Shown here piece by piece: positions 29,681-38,748 of a stretch of DNA of 64,000 nucleotides (position 1 is the first letter of the stretch; each line of letters begins with the position of its first letter). Under the pieces are notes generated by a model. It ran no database searches. It was not told the DNA's origin and saw only the letters and a program-made list of their open reading frames with translations. The DNA comes from an uncultured Arachnia sp. (lineage in GTDB: Bacteria; Actinomycetota; Actinomycetes; Propionibacteriales; Propionibacteriaceae): positions 1 to 64,000 of the forward strand of contig CANLTJ010000007.1 of NCBI GenBank assembly GCA_947493995.1. The letters are read 5' to 3'. The position numbers and the translations under genes are program-made.

Positions 29681-29798
29681 GTACCAAATCGTCGCCCGCG
29701 TACCAGATGCGCTGCGACGGCGCCCGGTACCAGCGTCGCTACTGCGCCCGGCTTGAGCCGCCACACCAGCCGTGTCGCGCCACACCACCGGTGTATCG
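29681..29798. repeat. Short repeats between tRNA-Tyr and tRNA-Thr
   Basis: gtacca-initiated units start at 29681, 29700 and 29727 and end in variants of gcgcccg. Two 19-bp units beginning ccacacca lie at 29761-29779 and 29780-29798, each a small imperfect palindrome. The stretch from tRNA-Thr to tRNA-Tyr carries no gene. Confidence 0.65.
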
Positions 29799-29844
29799 CA
29801 GGTGCGGGATAGACCAGTGGTATTACCTACTCCGGGAAGCAGAC

Positions 29845-29873
29845 AGGTCCCGAATCCATCCGATTCGGGACCT
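29845..29873 (-). terminator. tRNA-Tyr terminator hairpin
   Basis: Perfect 12-bp stem (29845-29856 with 29862-29873) immediately after the encoded CCA end of tRNA-Tyr. Confidence 0.75.
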
Positions 29874-29875
29874 GG

Positions 29876-29957
29876 TGGCAGATGTTGGATTCGAACCAAC
29901 GAAGGCGAAGCCGACGGTTTTACAGACCGCTCCCTTTGGCCGCTCGGGCAATCTGCC
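29876..29957 (-). tRNA. tRNA-Tyr (GTA)
   Basis: 82-base class II tRNA with a long variable arm. Acceptor GGCAGAT pairs with ATCTGCC, anticodon GTA, T-arm TTGGTTCGAATCCAA. The CCA end is encoded at 29873-29875, unlike the other tRNAs here. Confidence 0.97.
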
Positions 29958-29983
29958 GTACTGGCACTGGCCAGCGATGCGAA

Positions 29984-30013
29984 ACACTACCGCAGTGCGC
30001 CCCTGTGAGACAA
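29984..30013 (-). promoter_or_regulatory. Candidate tRNA-Tyr promoter
   Basis: Minus-strand TTGTCT (30008-30013), 18 bases, TAGTGT (29984-29989), about 27 bases before the mature tRNA 5' end, a normal distance for actinobacterial tRNA promoters. Confidence 0.5.
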
Positions 30014-30198
30014 AGCGACGTGGTGACGCGCCGAGGGGCGTCGCAGCGGCAATGTGGCTTGCACCAGCGACGACACTCAAAGCGCCTCCACCCATCGATC
30101 ACAGCATGCTCGCTTCACTGCACACACACTTGACGGCACAATGGTTCCCATCCACAGGACTCGACAAACACCCGGACCAGCAACCCAAGGAGAGCTTC

Positions 30199-30690
30199 AT
30201 GGCATCTGAGAATTCGTTCGACGTCGTCAGCAAGGTTGACCGCCAGGAGGTGGACAACGCCCTGAACCAAGCGGCGAAGGAGGTGAGCCAGCGATTCGAT
30301 TTCAAGAACACCGACTCCTCCATCAAGTGGTCCGGCGACGCCATTGAGATGGAGGCCAACTCCGAGGATCGGGTGAAGGCCATCCTCGATGTGTGCCAGA
30401 CCAAGCTCGTGCGACGCGGTGTCAGCCTCAAGGCACTCAACGCAGGCGAGGCACGGGTCTCCGGGAAAATGTGGAAGATCACGGCTACCACTCAGGAGGG
30501 CATTTCACAGGAGAACGCCAAGAAGGTCTCCAAACTCGTCCGCGACGAGGGACCCAAGGGCGTGAAGTGCCAGATCCAGGGCGATGAACTACGGATCTCG
30601 AGCAAGAGTCGCGACCACCTACAGGAGGTGCAGAACCTCATCAAGGAAGCCGATTACGACTTCGCCGTACAGTTCACCAACTACCGCTGA
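30199..30690 (+). CDS. yajQ: YajQ family nucleotide-binding protein
   Basis: 163 residues, ATG with AAGGAG six bases upstream. The opening [20 protein letters not shown] and the segment [16 protein letters not shown] are characteristic of YajQ/DUF520 proteins, which have two RNP-like folds. Family members bind cyclic di-GMP in some bacteria and nucleotides or tRNA in others; the activity here is unknown. It is followed by metN after 88 bases. Confidence 0.92.
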   Translation: MASENSFDVVSKVDRQEVDNALNQAAKEVSQRFDFKNTDSSIKWSGDAIEMEANSEDRVKAILDVCQTKLVRRGVSLKALNAGEARVSGKMWKITATTQEGISQENAKKVSKLVRDEGPKGVKCQIQGDELRISSKSRDHLQEVQNLIKEADYDFAVQFTNYR

Positions 30691-30778
30691 TCTCGGATTC
30701 TTCCCGGTCGGGGGCTGATGACGGCGCAGTATGGTTGGAGGCGGTTCGGCGACGGGCCACCGGTGAAATGAGGCAGGC

Positions 30779-31588
30779 GTGACGGGTGGAGCAGAAGCGA
30801 CGAGTGTCCGCCTGCGCAACGTCACGAAACGCTTTGGAGTGAGCACACCGCCGGCCCTGCAGGCCATCGATCTGGACATCGGCCGCGGAGAAATCTTCGG
30901 GGTCATCGGTGAGAGCGGTGCGGGGAAATCGACACTCCTGGACCTGATCAACGGCCTCACCGGCCCCAGCTCGGGGTCGATCGTCGTCGACGGCACGGAG
31001 ATCGCCCAGCTTGGCCGACGTGCGCTGCGCACCGTGCGCCGTGATGTGGGCGTGGTGTTCCAAGGGGTACACCTGCTGAGCAACGCCACGGTGCGCAAGA
31101 ATGTCGCGCTGCCGCTGCGCCTCGCCCGGCGCCAACGTCGGCACACGGCGCGGATCGCCCGTGAGCGGGAGGCTCACGCCGTCGAGGAGATCGTCTCCTT
31201 CGTCGGTCTCAGCCACCGGATCGAGCACTACCCCGCCCAGCTCAGCGGAGGAGAGCAGCAACGCGTCGCGTTGGCCCGCGCCCTGGTGGGACGCCCCTCT
31301 CTGCTGCTGTGCGACGAACCCACATCATCCTTGGACACCTCCACCACCGGGGACGTCCTGCAGGTGCTCGCCAACGCGCGGACGGAGTTCGGCACAACAG
31401 TGGTCGTCGTCACCCACGATCTCGACGTCGTCAAGGCGATCTGTGACCGGGCGGCGCTCCTGGAGCGCGGCGTCCTGTGTGAGGTGTTTGACATCGCCAC
31501 AAGCGGGTACCGGTCCCTTCCGAGCTATCGCGAGCAGGTGGTGCAGGAACTCCAGAACCCTCCAACCCAGGCACAGGCCGCACGGTGA
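30779..31588 (+). CDS. metN: Methionine ABC transporter ATPase, short form
   Basis: ATPase subunit of a MetNIQ-type importer, 269 residues, GTG start. Walker A GESGAGKST is near residue 44, signature LSGGEQQRV, Walker B LLLCDEPTSSLD and switch VVVTHD are all present. The protein stops about 70-80 residues short of typical MetN, so the C-terminal methionine-sensing (NIL/ACT) domain is missing. It overlaps metI by four bases (GTGA). Methionine or a derivative is inferred from the partner types. Confidence 0.85.
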   Translation: MTGGAEATSVRLRNVTKRFGVSTPPALQAIDLDIGRGEIFGVIGESGAGKSTLLDLINGLTGPSSGSIVVDGTEIAQLGRRALRTVRRDVGVVFQGVHLLSNATVRKNVALPLRLARRQRRHTARIAREREAHAVEEIVSFVGLSHRIEHYPAQLSGGEQQRVALARALVGRPSLLLCDEPTSSLDTSTTGDVLQVLANARTEFGTTVVVVTHDLDVVKAICDRAALLERGVLCEVFDIATSGYRSLPSYREQVVQELQNPPTQAQAAR

Positions 31589-32262
31589 ACGAACTGTCGG
31601 AGGTGTTCTCCACCCACGGGGCGGCGATGGCGACGGCACTTCTCGAGACGGCGTACATGGTCGCAGTCTCCCTCCTGGCCGCTGCTGTCCTCGGCCTGCC
31701 GTTGGGCATGGCGGTTTTCCTCACCCAGCGAGGAGGCCTCGCCGAGAACCGCCTCCTGTGGTCGATCGCGAACGCCTACATCAACGTCGTTCGATCCTTT
31801 CCGTTCCTGCTGCTCGTCGTCTTCCTCATCCCGTTCACCCGCGCAGTCATGGGGACGAGCTTTGGAACCCAAGCGGCGACGCTGCCGTTGTGCTTCGTTG
31901 CGGTGGCGATCTACGCCCGCCTGGTGGAACAGATCATGCGGGAGATCCCGGCCGGCATCTCCCGCATGGCCGACGCGATGGGAGCGACGCTGCCCCAGGT
32001 GGTGTGGCGCATCTACTTTCCCGAGGCACTCCCGGGGTTGCTCTACGCCCTCACCTCAGCGTCGATCAGCCTGTTGTCCTACTCCACCATCCTCGGTGTG
32101 GTCGGCGGTGGCGGGATCGGAGACTTCGCGATGCGTTACGGCTACCAGGAGTACAACTTCTTGCTCATGTACACGACGATCATCATCATCATCGTCTGCG
32201 TGCTGGCCATGCAGGGACTGGGGTATCGCCTCTCCGAGCGCTTCGACCACCGAACAAGCTGA
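31585..32262 (+). CDS. metI: Methionine ABC transporter permease
   Basis: 225-residue permease with about five membrane spans, GTG start inside the metN stop. Family landmarks are NVVRSFPFLLLVVFLIPFTR and the docking region GISRMADAMGATLPQVVWRI, then GVVGGGGIGDFAMRYGYQEY, typical of MetI. It is followed after 39 bases by the receptor gene. Confidence 0.9.
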   Translation: MNELSEVFSTHGAAMATALLETAYMVAVSLLAAAVLGLPLGMAVFLTQRGGLAENRLLWSIANAYINVVRSFPFLLLVVFLIPFTRAVMGTSFGTQAATLPLCFVAVAIYARLVEQIMREIPAGISRMADAMGATLPQVVWRIYFPEALPGLLYALTSASISLLSYSTILGVVGGGGIGDFAMRYGYQEYNFLLMYTTIIIIIVCVLAMQGLGYRLSERFDHRTS

Positions 32263-32301
32263 TCCAAGCAAAAAGCTGATCCACGAAGAGAAGGAAGAAA
32301 C

Positions 32302-33150
32302 ATGATCACGCACCGCCGCCCGATACGACTCGCCGCCCTCGCCCTGACCTCGGCCCTGATGCTGACCAGCTGCTCCACCCAGCCGGACAGCGGCGCCGAC
32401 AGCTTCGACTCCGGCCCCGCGAGTTCCGAGGAGACCATCACGCTGGAGATGGCCGCTGTCCTGTCCCCGATGACCGATGTCGTCAATGCCGCGGCTGAGG
32501 CGATCGACGACGGCTACGAGATCGAACTCGTGGAAGTATCCGACTATGTGACGGCGAACGTCGTCCTCAACGATGGCGACATCTATGGCAACTTCTCCCA
32601 GCACGAGCCCTACATGGAGGGGTTCAACGCTGGCAACGACGCTTCTCTGGTCGCGGTTCAACCCGTGTACAACTTCGTCATCGCCTTCTACTCCCAGACG
32701 ATCGAGGACATCGCCGACCTGCCGACCGGGGGGACGGTGGCAATCCCCGACGACGCTTCCAACCGGGGCCGGGCGCTCAACCTCCTCGCCGAAGAGGGGA
32801 TCATCACCCTCGATCCGGAGATCGACCCGTACGCGGCAACGGTCGAGGATGTCACGGAGAATCCCAAGGAACTCGAATTCCTGGAAGTCGCCATCCCTGC
32901 CTTGAACGCGGCTTACGAGGAGGCGGACCTCGTCTTCCAGTGGCCCTCCCAGATCGCAGCACTGGGCCTGTCCCCTGAGGAAGACGGTTTGCTGACCGAA
33001 CTGGACGACGACTTCGCCCTGCAAGTGGTCGTCCGCGGGGAGGACGCCGATTCCCCGGCCACCGAGGCACTGAAGGAAGCCTTCACAAGCGAAGCGGTGC
33101 GAGATGTCATAGACAGCAACGAGACGATCGAGATCGCCTTCCAGGAGTAA
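32302..33150 (+). CDS. metQ: Methionine-binding lipoprotein (NlpA/MetQ family)
   Basis: 282 residues with signal peptide and lipobox LTSC (Cys24 anchor), good ribosome site (GAAGGAAG). The mature part carries GNFSQHEPYMEGFN, ADLPTGGTVAIPDDASNRGRAL and a DPYAATVEDV stretch of the NlpA fold. It completes the metNIQ unit. Confidence 0.9.
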   Translation: MITHRRPIRLAALALTSALMLTSCSTQPDSGADSFDSGPASSEETITLEMAAVLSPMTDVVNAAAEAIDDGYEIELVEVSDYVTANVVLNDGDIYGNFSQHEPYMEGFNAGNDASLVAVQPVYNFVIAFYSQTIEDIADLPTGGTVAIPDDASNRGRALNLLAEEGIITLDPEIDPYAATVEDVTENPKELEFLEVAIPALNAAYEEADLVFQWPSQIAALGLSPEEDGLLTELDDDFALQVVVRGEDADSPATEALKEAFTSEAVRDVIDSNETIEIAFQE

Positions 33151-33205
33151 TAGCTGCTGTAGTCACCGTGGGCTCTCGTGGCCGGGATCGCTAGCATCGG
33201 GCACC

Positions 33206-34120
33206 ATGACCTCCACGTTGATCCTCGGTTCCCACAACGTCAATGGAATCCGTGCCGCACTGCGGCGCGGATTCCGTTCGTTCTGGGACAACGAGGCAGC
33301 CGATGTCATCGGCCTGCAGGAGGTGCGCTGCCGGCTCGACGATGATCTGCCGCGCGAAGCCTTCATCGGCTACCACACAGCACTGGAGGCCGGGACTCTA
33401 CCGGGACGCAACGGCGTGGCGGTGATGACCCGGCATCCCCCTGCGGCGGTCCGCACCCTCTCCGGCAGTGCGCTGCTCGCACATGTCGACGGTGTGTTCT
33501 CGGAAGTCCCGTGCACCCGCCTCCCGAACCGCGACCTCGCCCACTTCTCCCATGAGGGCCGCTACATCGAAGTGGACCTCTCCGATGCGCCCGTGCGCGT
33601 CGCGTCGCTCTACCTCCCGAAGGGCGCAGCCCCACCCTTCGAGACGAAGAAGGACGAGGAGAAGTACGCGCGCAAGATGCGCTTCCTGAAGGGTCTCGCC
33701 CGTCTGCTGACAGCGTCGCGACGCGAGGCGGCTGCGGCAGGCCGCGAGTTCGTCGTCGTCGGGGACTTCAACGTGGCGCACGAGAAACTGGATCTGAAGA
33801 ATTGGCGGACCAACCAGCGCTCTGAGGGCTTCCTGCCCGAGGAGCGGGAATGGTTCTCCTCCGTGGTGGGGCCCCGCCGCCTCGTGGACGTCGTGCGTCA
33901 CCTGCATCCCGGAGTCCCCGGCCCGTACTCGTGGTGGTCCTGGCGAGGCCAGGCCTTCGTCAATGATGCCGGCTGGCGCATCGACTACCACCTCGCCTCA
34001 TCCGGACTCGCTCGAACGGCAACGTCGGCGTGGGTGGCCCGCGAGCCCGACTACGACTCCCGAATCAGCGACCACAGTCCCGTGCTGGTGTCCTATGATC
34101 TGTCCGCGCTGGGCCAGTGA
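33206..34120 (+). CDS. xth: Exonuclease III family AP endonuclease
   Basis: DNA repair nuclease acting at abasic sites, 304 residues. Catalytic motifs in order: HNVNGIRA (Asn), LQEVR (metal-binding Glu), GDFNVAHEKLDL (Asp/Asn), NDAGWRIDYHL (Asp) and SDHSPVLV (His). A TAGCAT -10 box ends eight bases before the ATG, so the message may be leaderless. Its stop codon directly abuts that of the next gene on the opposite strand. Confidence 0.93.
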   Translation: MTSTLILGSHNVNGIRAALRRGFRSFWDNEAADVIGLQEVRCRLDDDLPREAFIGYHTALEAGTLPGRNGVAVMTRHPPAAVRTLSGSALLAHVDGVFSEVPCTRLPNRDLAHFSHEGRYIEVDLSDAPVRVASLYLPKGAAPPFETKKDEEKYARKMRFLKGLARLLTASRREAAAAGREFVVVGDFNVAHEKLDLKNWRTNQRSEGFLPEEREWFSSVVGPRRLVDVVRHLHPGVPGPYSWWSWRGQAFVNDAGWRIDYHLASSGLARTATSAWVAREPDYDSRISDHSPVLVSYDLSALGQ

Positions 34121-35638
34121 TCAGCCGAACGAGGAGAAGCCGGCACGTCGGCGGCCCCACGGCTCCCACCGCTGGCGAAGTGCGTGTCCGCGCACGGACT
34201 CGAACGCCGCGAACATCAACAGGACAGCGAACAGCCAGAACCCGTTGCGCAGCGCAAAGTTCATGGCCGAGTAACTGAGCAGCACAGCGGTCACGATCAC
34301 GGCCGCCCGCAGCCAGCGGGTGGACGGCCTCGTCAGAGGGAACAGTGCACCACCCCACAGCACGTACCAGGAGTGCAGGGCGGGGGCGCAGAAGGCGAAG
34401 AGAAGATAGGTCCAGGACAGAAAGTGCAGGGGCCGCTGGCCGAGATGCCGGATCGCGAGCCACACAGCGCCGACGGCGAACACCACCATTCCGACGGTGC
34501 GGGAGGTCCGGATGGCAGCACGGCCGGTGGGGTCGAAACCGAGGGAGTCCACCACCCACTGTGCGGCGTGCCCCACCACGGTGAACGGGGAGACCGTGTC
34601 CACCATGCCGGGCACATTGACAGCGTTGATCCACCCGAAGCCCAGTCCCGTGATCACCGAGATCGCCGCGAAAGCGCCCACCGCGAGTCCCACTGATGCC
34701 GCCACCCGGACCACGGCGTGGAGCGTGGTGGAGGGCGTACGCCACGACGAGACCGGCACCACGACGAACGGCAGCGCCACGGCGGCCAGCACCGCGGGCT
34801 GTTTGATGGCCGCCGCCACCCCGACGATCAGCGCACTCCACCACCACTGGCGCAACAGCAGCGTCAACCAGATGGCCAGCAGCATCAGCCCGGTCATCAG
34901 AGAGTCGTTGTGCATGCCTCCGACGAAATCGATGATGAGGATCGGATTGCACATCACGAACCAGCTCGCCGCGGCGGCGTCTATACCCACCCGACGGGCG
35001 ATCCGTGGCGTGCACCATCCGATCAGTAGCACTCCGAGCAGGGCAGGTACACGCATCAGCATGGCCGAGACGAACGGCGCGTAGCCGGTGAGCACCACGA
35101 TCCCGTGGCTCATCTTCAGAGCCAGCGGCCCGTACGGCGCCGTGGTGTCACGCCAGACCCACGCCACCTGGTCCGCAAAGTAACCCGGGAGCACGCTGGG
35201 TCCCACCTCATAGGGACTGATGTTGTTGTGCAGCATCCAGCCCTGCGCAGCGTAGGAGTATGCGTCGTGGCTGAACACCGGAGGTGCAATCAGCAAGGGT
35301 GACGAGACGATGACCAGGATTGCCCAGTGACGCAACTGGGGACGCCCGAGAGCCCGACGTCGCGCCGGACGCAACCGCAGCCAGGTCTCCAGCAGCAGGG
35401 CCAGCCCCACCATCGTGAAGACGGTTCCCAGCACCTCGAAGACGACGCCATCCCAACGGAGCTGGTTGAGCACGGTCCACACCGGGGACGCCTGCGGCAG
35501 GTATGCCGGACTGAGGGTCCCGATCAGGATGCAGAAGGATCCCAGGAATCCGAACCGCACGGCACGGGCATCCCAGGCGTCGACCAGTGCACCAAGCATT
35601 GGTTGCAGACGCCTCGATGGTGCCCGCGTCCCCGTCAT
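34121..35638 (-). CDS. Polyprenol-phosphomannose alpha-1,6-mannosyltransferase (MptA/MptB type)
   Basis: GT-C glycosyltransferase of the membrane, 505 residues with about 12 hydrophobic segments. The early loop SHDAYSYAAQGWMLHNNISPY contains the acidic residue expected in the catalytic loop of this family, and DFVGGMHNDSLM follows. In mycobacteria and corynebacteria these enzymes extend the mannan core of lipoglycans. The start at 35638 has TAGGAT seven bases upstream, hinting at leaderless transcription; a longer frame to 35716 has no support. Confidence 0.82.
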   Translation of the reverse strand: MTGTRAPSRRLQPMLGALVDAWDARAVRFGFLGSFCILIGTLSPAYLPQASPVWTVLNQLRWDGVVFEVLGTVFTMVGLALLLETWLRLRPARRRALGRPQLRHWAILVIVSSPLLIAPPVFSHDAYSYAAQGWMLHNNISPYEVGPSVLPGYFADQVAWVWRDTTAPYGPLALKMSHGIVVLTGYAPFVSAMLMRVPALLGVLLIGWCTPRIARRVGIDAAAASWFVMCNPILIIDFVGGMHNDSLMTGLMLLAIWLTLLLRQWWWSALIVGVAAAIKQPAVLAAVALPFVVVPVSSWRTPSTTLHAVVRVAASVGLAVGAFAAISVITGLGFGWINAVNVPGMVDTVSPFTVVGHAAQWVVDSLGFDPTGRAAIRTSRTVGMVVFAVGAVWLAIRHLGQRPLHFLSWTYLLFAFCAPALHSWYVLWGGALFPLTRPSTRWLRAAVIVTAVLLSYSAMNFALRNGFWLFAVLLMFAAFESVRGHALRQRWEPWGRRRAGFSSFG

Positions 35639-35645
35639 GGGACTG

Positions 35646-35651
35646 ATCCTA
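35646..35651 (-). promoter_or_regulatory. -10 box of the mannosyltransferase gene
   Basis: TAGGAT on the minus strand ends seven bases before the ATG, so the transcript would begin at or next to the start codon. A TTGACG lies 20 bases further upstream, which is longer than the usual spacer. Confidence 0.45.
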
Positions 35652-35717
35652 CGAGACGCCCCCTCGCCGGTCGTCAACAGCGCTACCGGCGATGTGCCGC
35701 CCCCTCCGGGGCGCACC

Positions 35718-35723
35718 TACAAT
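35718..35723 (+). promoter_or_regulatory. -10 box of korAB
   Basis: TACAAT matches consensus at five of six bases and lies 48 bases before korA. No convincing -35 box is seen at 17 or 18 bases upstream. Confidence 0.45.
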
Positions 35724-35771
35724 GGCGGGTGAAACCCAGCTGTTCAGCCAACCGTTAAAGGACACGATCTC

Positions 35772-37649
35772 GTGGCACAACCGCAACCCCTTGACCGGGT
35801 TGTCATTCGCTTCGCCGGCGACTCGGGCGACGGCATGCAACTCACAGGTGACCGATTCACCGCCGAAGCCGCAGGCCTGGGCAACGACATCGCCACCCTT
35901 CCCAACTTCCCGGCGGAGATCCGCGCGCCGCAGGGCACCCTCCCGGGCGTCTCCAGCTTCCAGCTGCACTTCGCCGACTTCGACATCGTCACCCCCGGCG
36001 ACCGCCCAGACGTGCTGGTGGCCATGAACCCCGCCGCCCTGAAGGCGAACATGGCCGACCTGCCGAGGGACGGCGTCATCATCGTCGACACGGCAGACTT
36101 CACCAAGCGCAACCTCAGCAAAATCGGATGGGACTCCAACCCGCTCGAGGACGGCACGCTGGAGTCCTACAAGGTGCATGCGCTGGACCTGACGCACTTG
36201 GCGACGGAGACCGTCAAGCCCTTCGGTCTGACGCGCAAGGACGCCTCCCGCACCAAGAACATGTTCGCGCTCGGGCTGCTCAGTTGGCTGTACTCGCGCT
36301 CGCTGGAGAACACCACCGAGTTCCTGCAGCGGAAGTTCGCCGGCAATCCGGACATTCGGGATGCCAACATCGCTGCATTCCAGGCAGGGCATGCGTACGG
36401 CGAGACCACCGAGACCTTCGAGTTCCGCTACGAGGTGGCGCCCGCACCCATGAAGCCGGGCCGCTACCGTCAGATCTCCGGCAATCTGGCCACCGCCTAC
36501 GGCTTGATGGCGGGCGCCCACAAGGCGGACATGGACCTGTTCCTCGGCTCCTATCCCATCACGCCGGCCTCGGACATCCTCCACGAGCTGTCCAAGCGCA
36601 AGGACGTCGGAGTCACCACGTTCCAGGCCGAGGACGAGATCGCCGGTGTGGCGGCCGCTCTGGGTGCATCCTTCGGCGGTGCGCTCGGCGTCACCACCAC
36701 GTCGGGCCCGGGCATGCTGCTGAAGGCGGAAACGGTCAGCCTTGCAGTGATGACCGAGATCCCGCTCGTGGTGGTCAACGTGCAGCGAGCGGGACCGTCC
36801 ACTGGCATGCCCACCAAGACCGAGCAAGCGGATCTGCTGCAGGCCATCCACGGCCGCAACGGTGAGGCGCCCGTCGCGGTGATAGCTGCCCAGTCCCCCA
36901 CCGACTGCTTCACCACCGCGGTGGAGGCCTGCCGGATCGCCATCACGTACCGCACACCGGTGATCATGCTGAGCGACGGCTACCTCGCCAACGGCTCGGA
37001 ACCGTGGCCGATCCCCAACCTCGACGACATCGAGCCCATCCAGCCCGGTTACGCCACCGAGCCCAACGGCACCGACCCGAAGGGCAACCCCACGTTCCTG
37101 CCCTATGAACGTGACCCCGAGACCCTGGCCCGCGCCTTCGCCATCCCCGGCGTCCCGGGGCTGGAGCACCGCATCGGCGGCATCGAGAAGGCCTCCGGCA
37201 CCGGCAATGTCTCCTACGACCCCGAGAACCACGATGCTATGGTGCGCACCCGGGCAGCCAAGATCGCCGGAATCGTGCGCGACATTCCTGACGTCCAGGT
37301 GATTGACCCCTCGGGCCGCGCCAGGGTGCTGGTGCTCGGCTGGGGTTCCACCTGGGGTCCGATCACCGCCGCGGCTCGCCGTGTGCGGCTCGGTGGCCGC
37401 GACGTCGCGACGGCGCACCTGCGGCACCTCAATCCCATGCCCGCCAACCTGGGCGAGGTCCTGAAGGGATTTGATCGCGTCATCATCCCCGAGATGAACC
37501 TCGGCCAGCTGGCCGATCTCATCCGCAGCCGCTACCTCGTCGACGTCCACAGCTACTCCCGCGTACGAGGTCTCCCCATTTCGCTCAGCGAACTGGAGAC
37601 CGACCTGATCGCAGAAATCGATGCATTGCAGGAAGGAGGCCAGCGATGA
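35772..37649 (+). CDS. korA: 2-oxoacid:ferredoxin oxidoreductase alpha subunit
   Basis: Subunit with fused gamma and alpha domains, 625 residues, GTG start with AAAGGA. The gamma domain opens with VVIRFAGDSGDGMQLTGDRF; the alpha domain begins near residue 230 with LFLGSYPITPASDILHEL. The pair with korB fits 2-oxoglutarate:ferredoxin oxidoreductase, which gives succinyl-CoA and reduced ferredoxin, although substrate cannot be fixed from sequence alone. Its stop overlaps korB by four bases (ATGA). Confidence 0.92.
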   Translation: MAQPQPLDRVVIRFAGDSGDGMQLTGDRFTAEAAGLGNDIATLPNFPAEIRAPQGTLPGVSSFQLHFADFDIVTPGDRPDVLVAMNPAALKANMADLPRDGVIIVDTADFTKRNLSKIGWDSNPLEDGTLESYKVHALDLTHLATETVKPFGLTRKDASRTKNMFALGLLSWLYSRSLENTTEFLQRKFAGNPDIRDANIAAFQAGHAYGETTETFEFRYEVAPAPMKPGRYRQISGNLATAYGLMAGAHKADMDLFLGSYPITPASDILHELSKRKDVGVTTFQAEDEIAGVAAALGASFGGALGVTTTSGPGMLLKAETVSLAVMTEIPLVVVNVQRAGPSTGMPTKTEQADLLQAIHGRNGEAPVAVIAAQSPTDCFTTAVEACRIAITYRTPVIMLSDGYLANGSEPWPIPNLDDIEPIQPGYATEPNGTDPKGNPTFLPYERDPETLARAFAIPGVPGLEHRIGGIEKASGTGNVSYDPENHDAMVRTRAAKIAGIVRDIPDVQVIDPSGRARVLVLGWGSTWGPITAAARRVRLGGRDVATAHLRHLNPMPANLGEVLKGFDRVIIPEMNLGQLADLIRSRYLVDVHSYSRVRGLPISLSELETDLIAEIDALQEGGQR

Positions 37650-38698
37650 GTGCCCCATCCGGACTCGCCGGTGTGCCCATGGCCATCACCCCCCTCAACC
37701 GCAAGGACTTCACCAGCGACCAAGAAGTGCGCTGGTGCCCCGGATGCGGCGACTACGCCATCCTCTCGACCTTCCAGTCGATGATGGCCGAACTCGGCCT
37801 GCGCCGGGAGAACACCGTCATCATCTCCGGCATCGGCTGCGCGGCCCGGTTCCCGTACTACGTCGACTCCTACGGGATGCATTCGATCCACGGGCGTGCC
37901 CCCGCCATAGCCACGGGCGTCGCGGTCACACGCCCTGACCTCAACGTCTGGGTGGTCACGGGCGACGGTGACGCCCTCTCCATTGGTGGCAACCACCTCA
38001 TCCACACCATCCGGCGCAACGTCAACCTGACGATTCTGCTGTTCAACAACGAGATCTACGGCCTGACCAAGGGCCAGTACTCCCCCACCTCCGAGCGCGG
38101 CAAGCTCACGAAATCCAGCCCCTACGGATCGGTGGACAGCCCGTTCAACCCTCTCTCCCTTGCGCTGGGCGCCGGTGCCACGTTCGTTGCCCGGGCCATC
38201 GATTCGGACCGCAAGGGCCTGAGCGAGACCCTCACCGCTGCCGCCCACCACCGCGGCACGTCGCTGGTGGAGATCTACCAGAACTGCCCCATCTTCAACG
38301 ACGACGCGTTCGCTGAACTCAAAGGCCCCGACGCCCCCGACGCCCTGATCACCCTGCGCGACAAGGAACCCATCACGTTCGGTCGCGATGGTCAGTTCTG
38401 CGTCACACGCAACGATTCCTACGAGTTGGAACTGGCCAACACAGCCGAGGTGGACCCGTCGCGCATCGTCGCGCACGACGTGGCCCGCAAGGATCCCAGC
38501 CAAGCGTTCGCCATTTCGCGCCTGACCGAGTCCGGCGTGCTGCGGCGGGCTCCCGTCGGCATCTTCCGGCAGGTGGAGCAACCGGCCTACGACGACTTGG
38601 TGCGGGATCAGATCAACTCCTTCGAGGCCGACGACAGGGGCGCGGCCCTCTCGGCCGTCATCACCGGCAATGACACGTGGGAGGCGGGCGAACACTAG
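37646..38698 (+). CDS. korB: 2-oxoacid:ferredoxin oxidoreductase beta subunit
   Basis: Thiamine-diphosphate and iron-sulfur subunit, 350 residues. EVRWCPGCGDYAIL carries the first cysteine pair, GIGCAARFPYYVDSYG the next, and VVTGDGDALSIGGNHLIH is the ThDP-Mg motif. It has no separate ferredoxin domain, so electrons go to an external ferredoxin. Short two-subunit Kor enzymes of this type work aerobically in mycobacteria. Confidence 0.93.
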   Translation: MSAPSGLAGVPMAITPLNRKDFTSDQEVRWCPGCGDYAILSTFQSMMAELGLRRENTVIISGIGCAARFPYYVDSYGMHSIHGRAPAIATGVAVTRPDLNVWVVTGDGDALSIGGNHLIHTIRRNVNLTILLFNNEIYGLTKGQYSPTSERGKLTKSSPYGSVDSPFNPLSLALGAGATFVARAIDSDRKGLSETLTAAAHHRGTSLVEIYQNCPIFNDDAFAELKGPDAPDALITLRDKEPITFGRDGQFCVTRNDSYELELANTAEVDPSRIVAHDVARKDPSQAFAISRLTESGVLRRAPVGIFRQVEQPAYDDLVRDQINSFEADDRGAALSAVITGNDTWEAGEH

Positions 38699-38748
38699 GG
38701 AGCTCCGGAGAGAGTGGCGCTTGGGCACAGGTGTATACGGTGGGACCC

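Noticed and set aside
29649..29870. Additional tRNA between tRNA-Thr and tRNA-Tyr
   Set aside because: No T-arm GGTTCRA or acceptor pairing is present; the stretch is short repeats only.
30691..30778. SAM riboswitch before metNIQ
   Set aside because: The 88-base gap lacks the conserved SAM-binding core words and a following terminator; it is also short for a SAM riboswitch with expression platform.
35649..37658. 669-codon minus-strand reading frame
   Set aside because: Antisense to korA, whose GDSGDGMQLTGDRF and alpha-domain motifs are clear.
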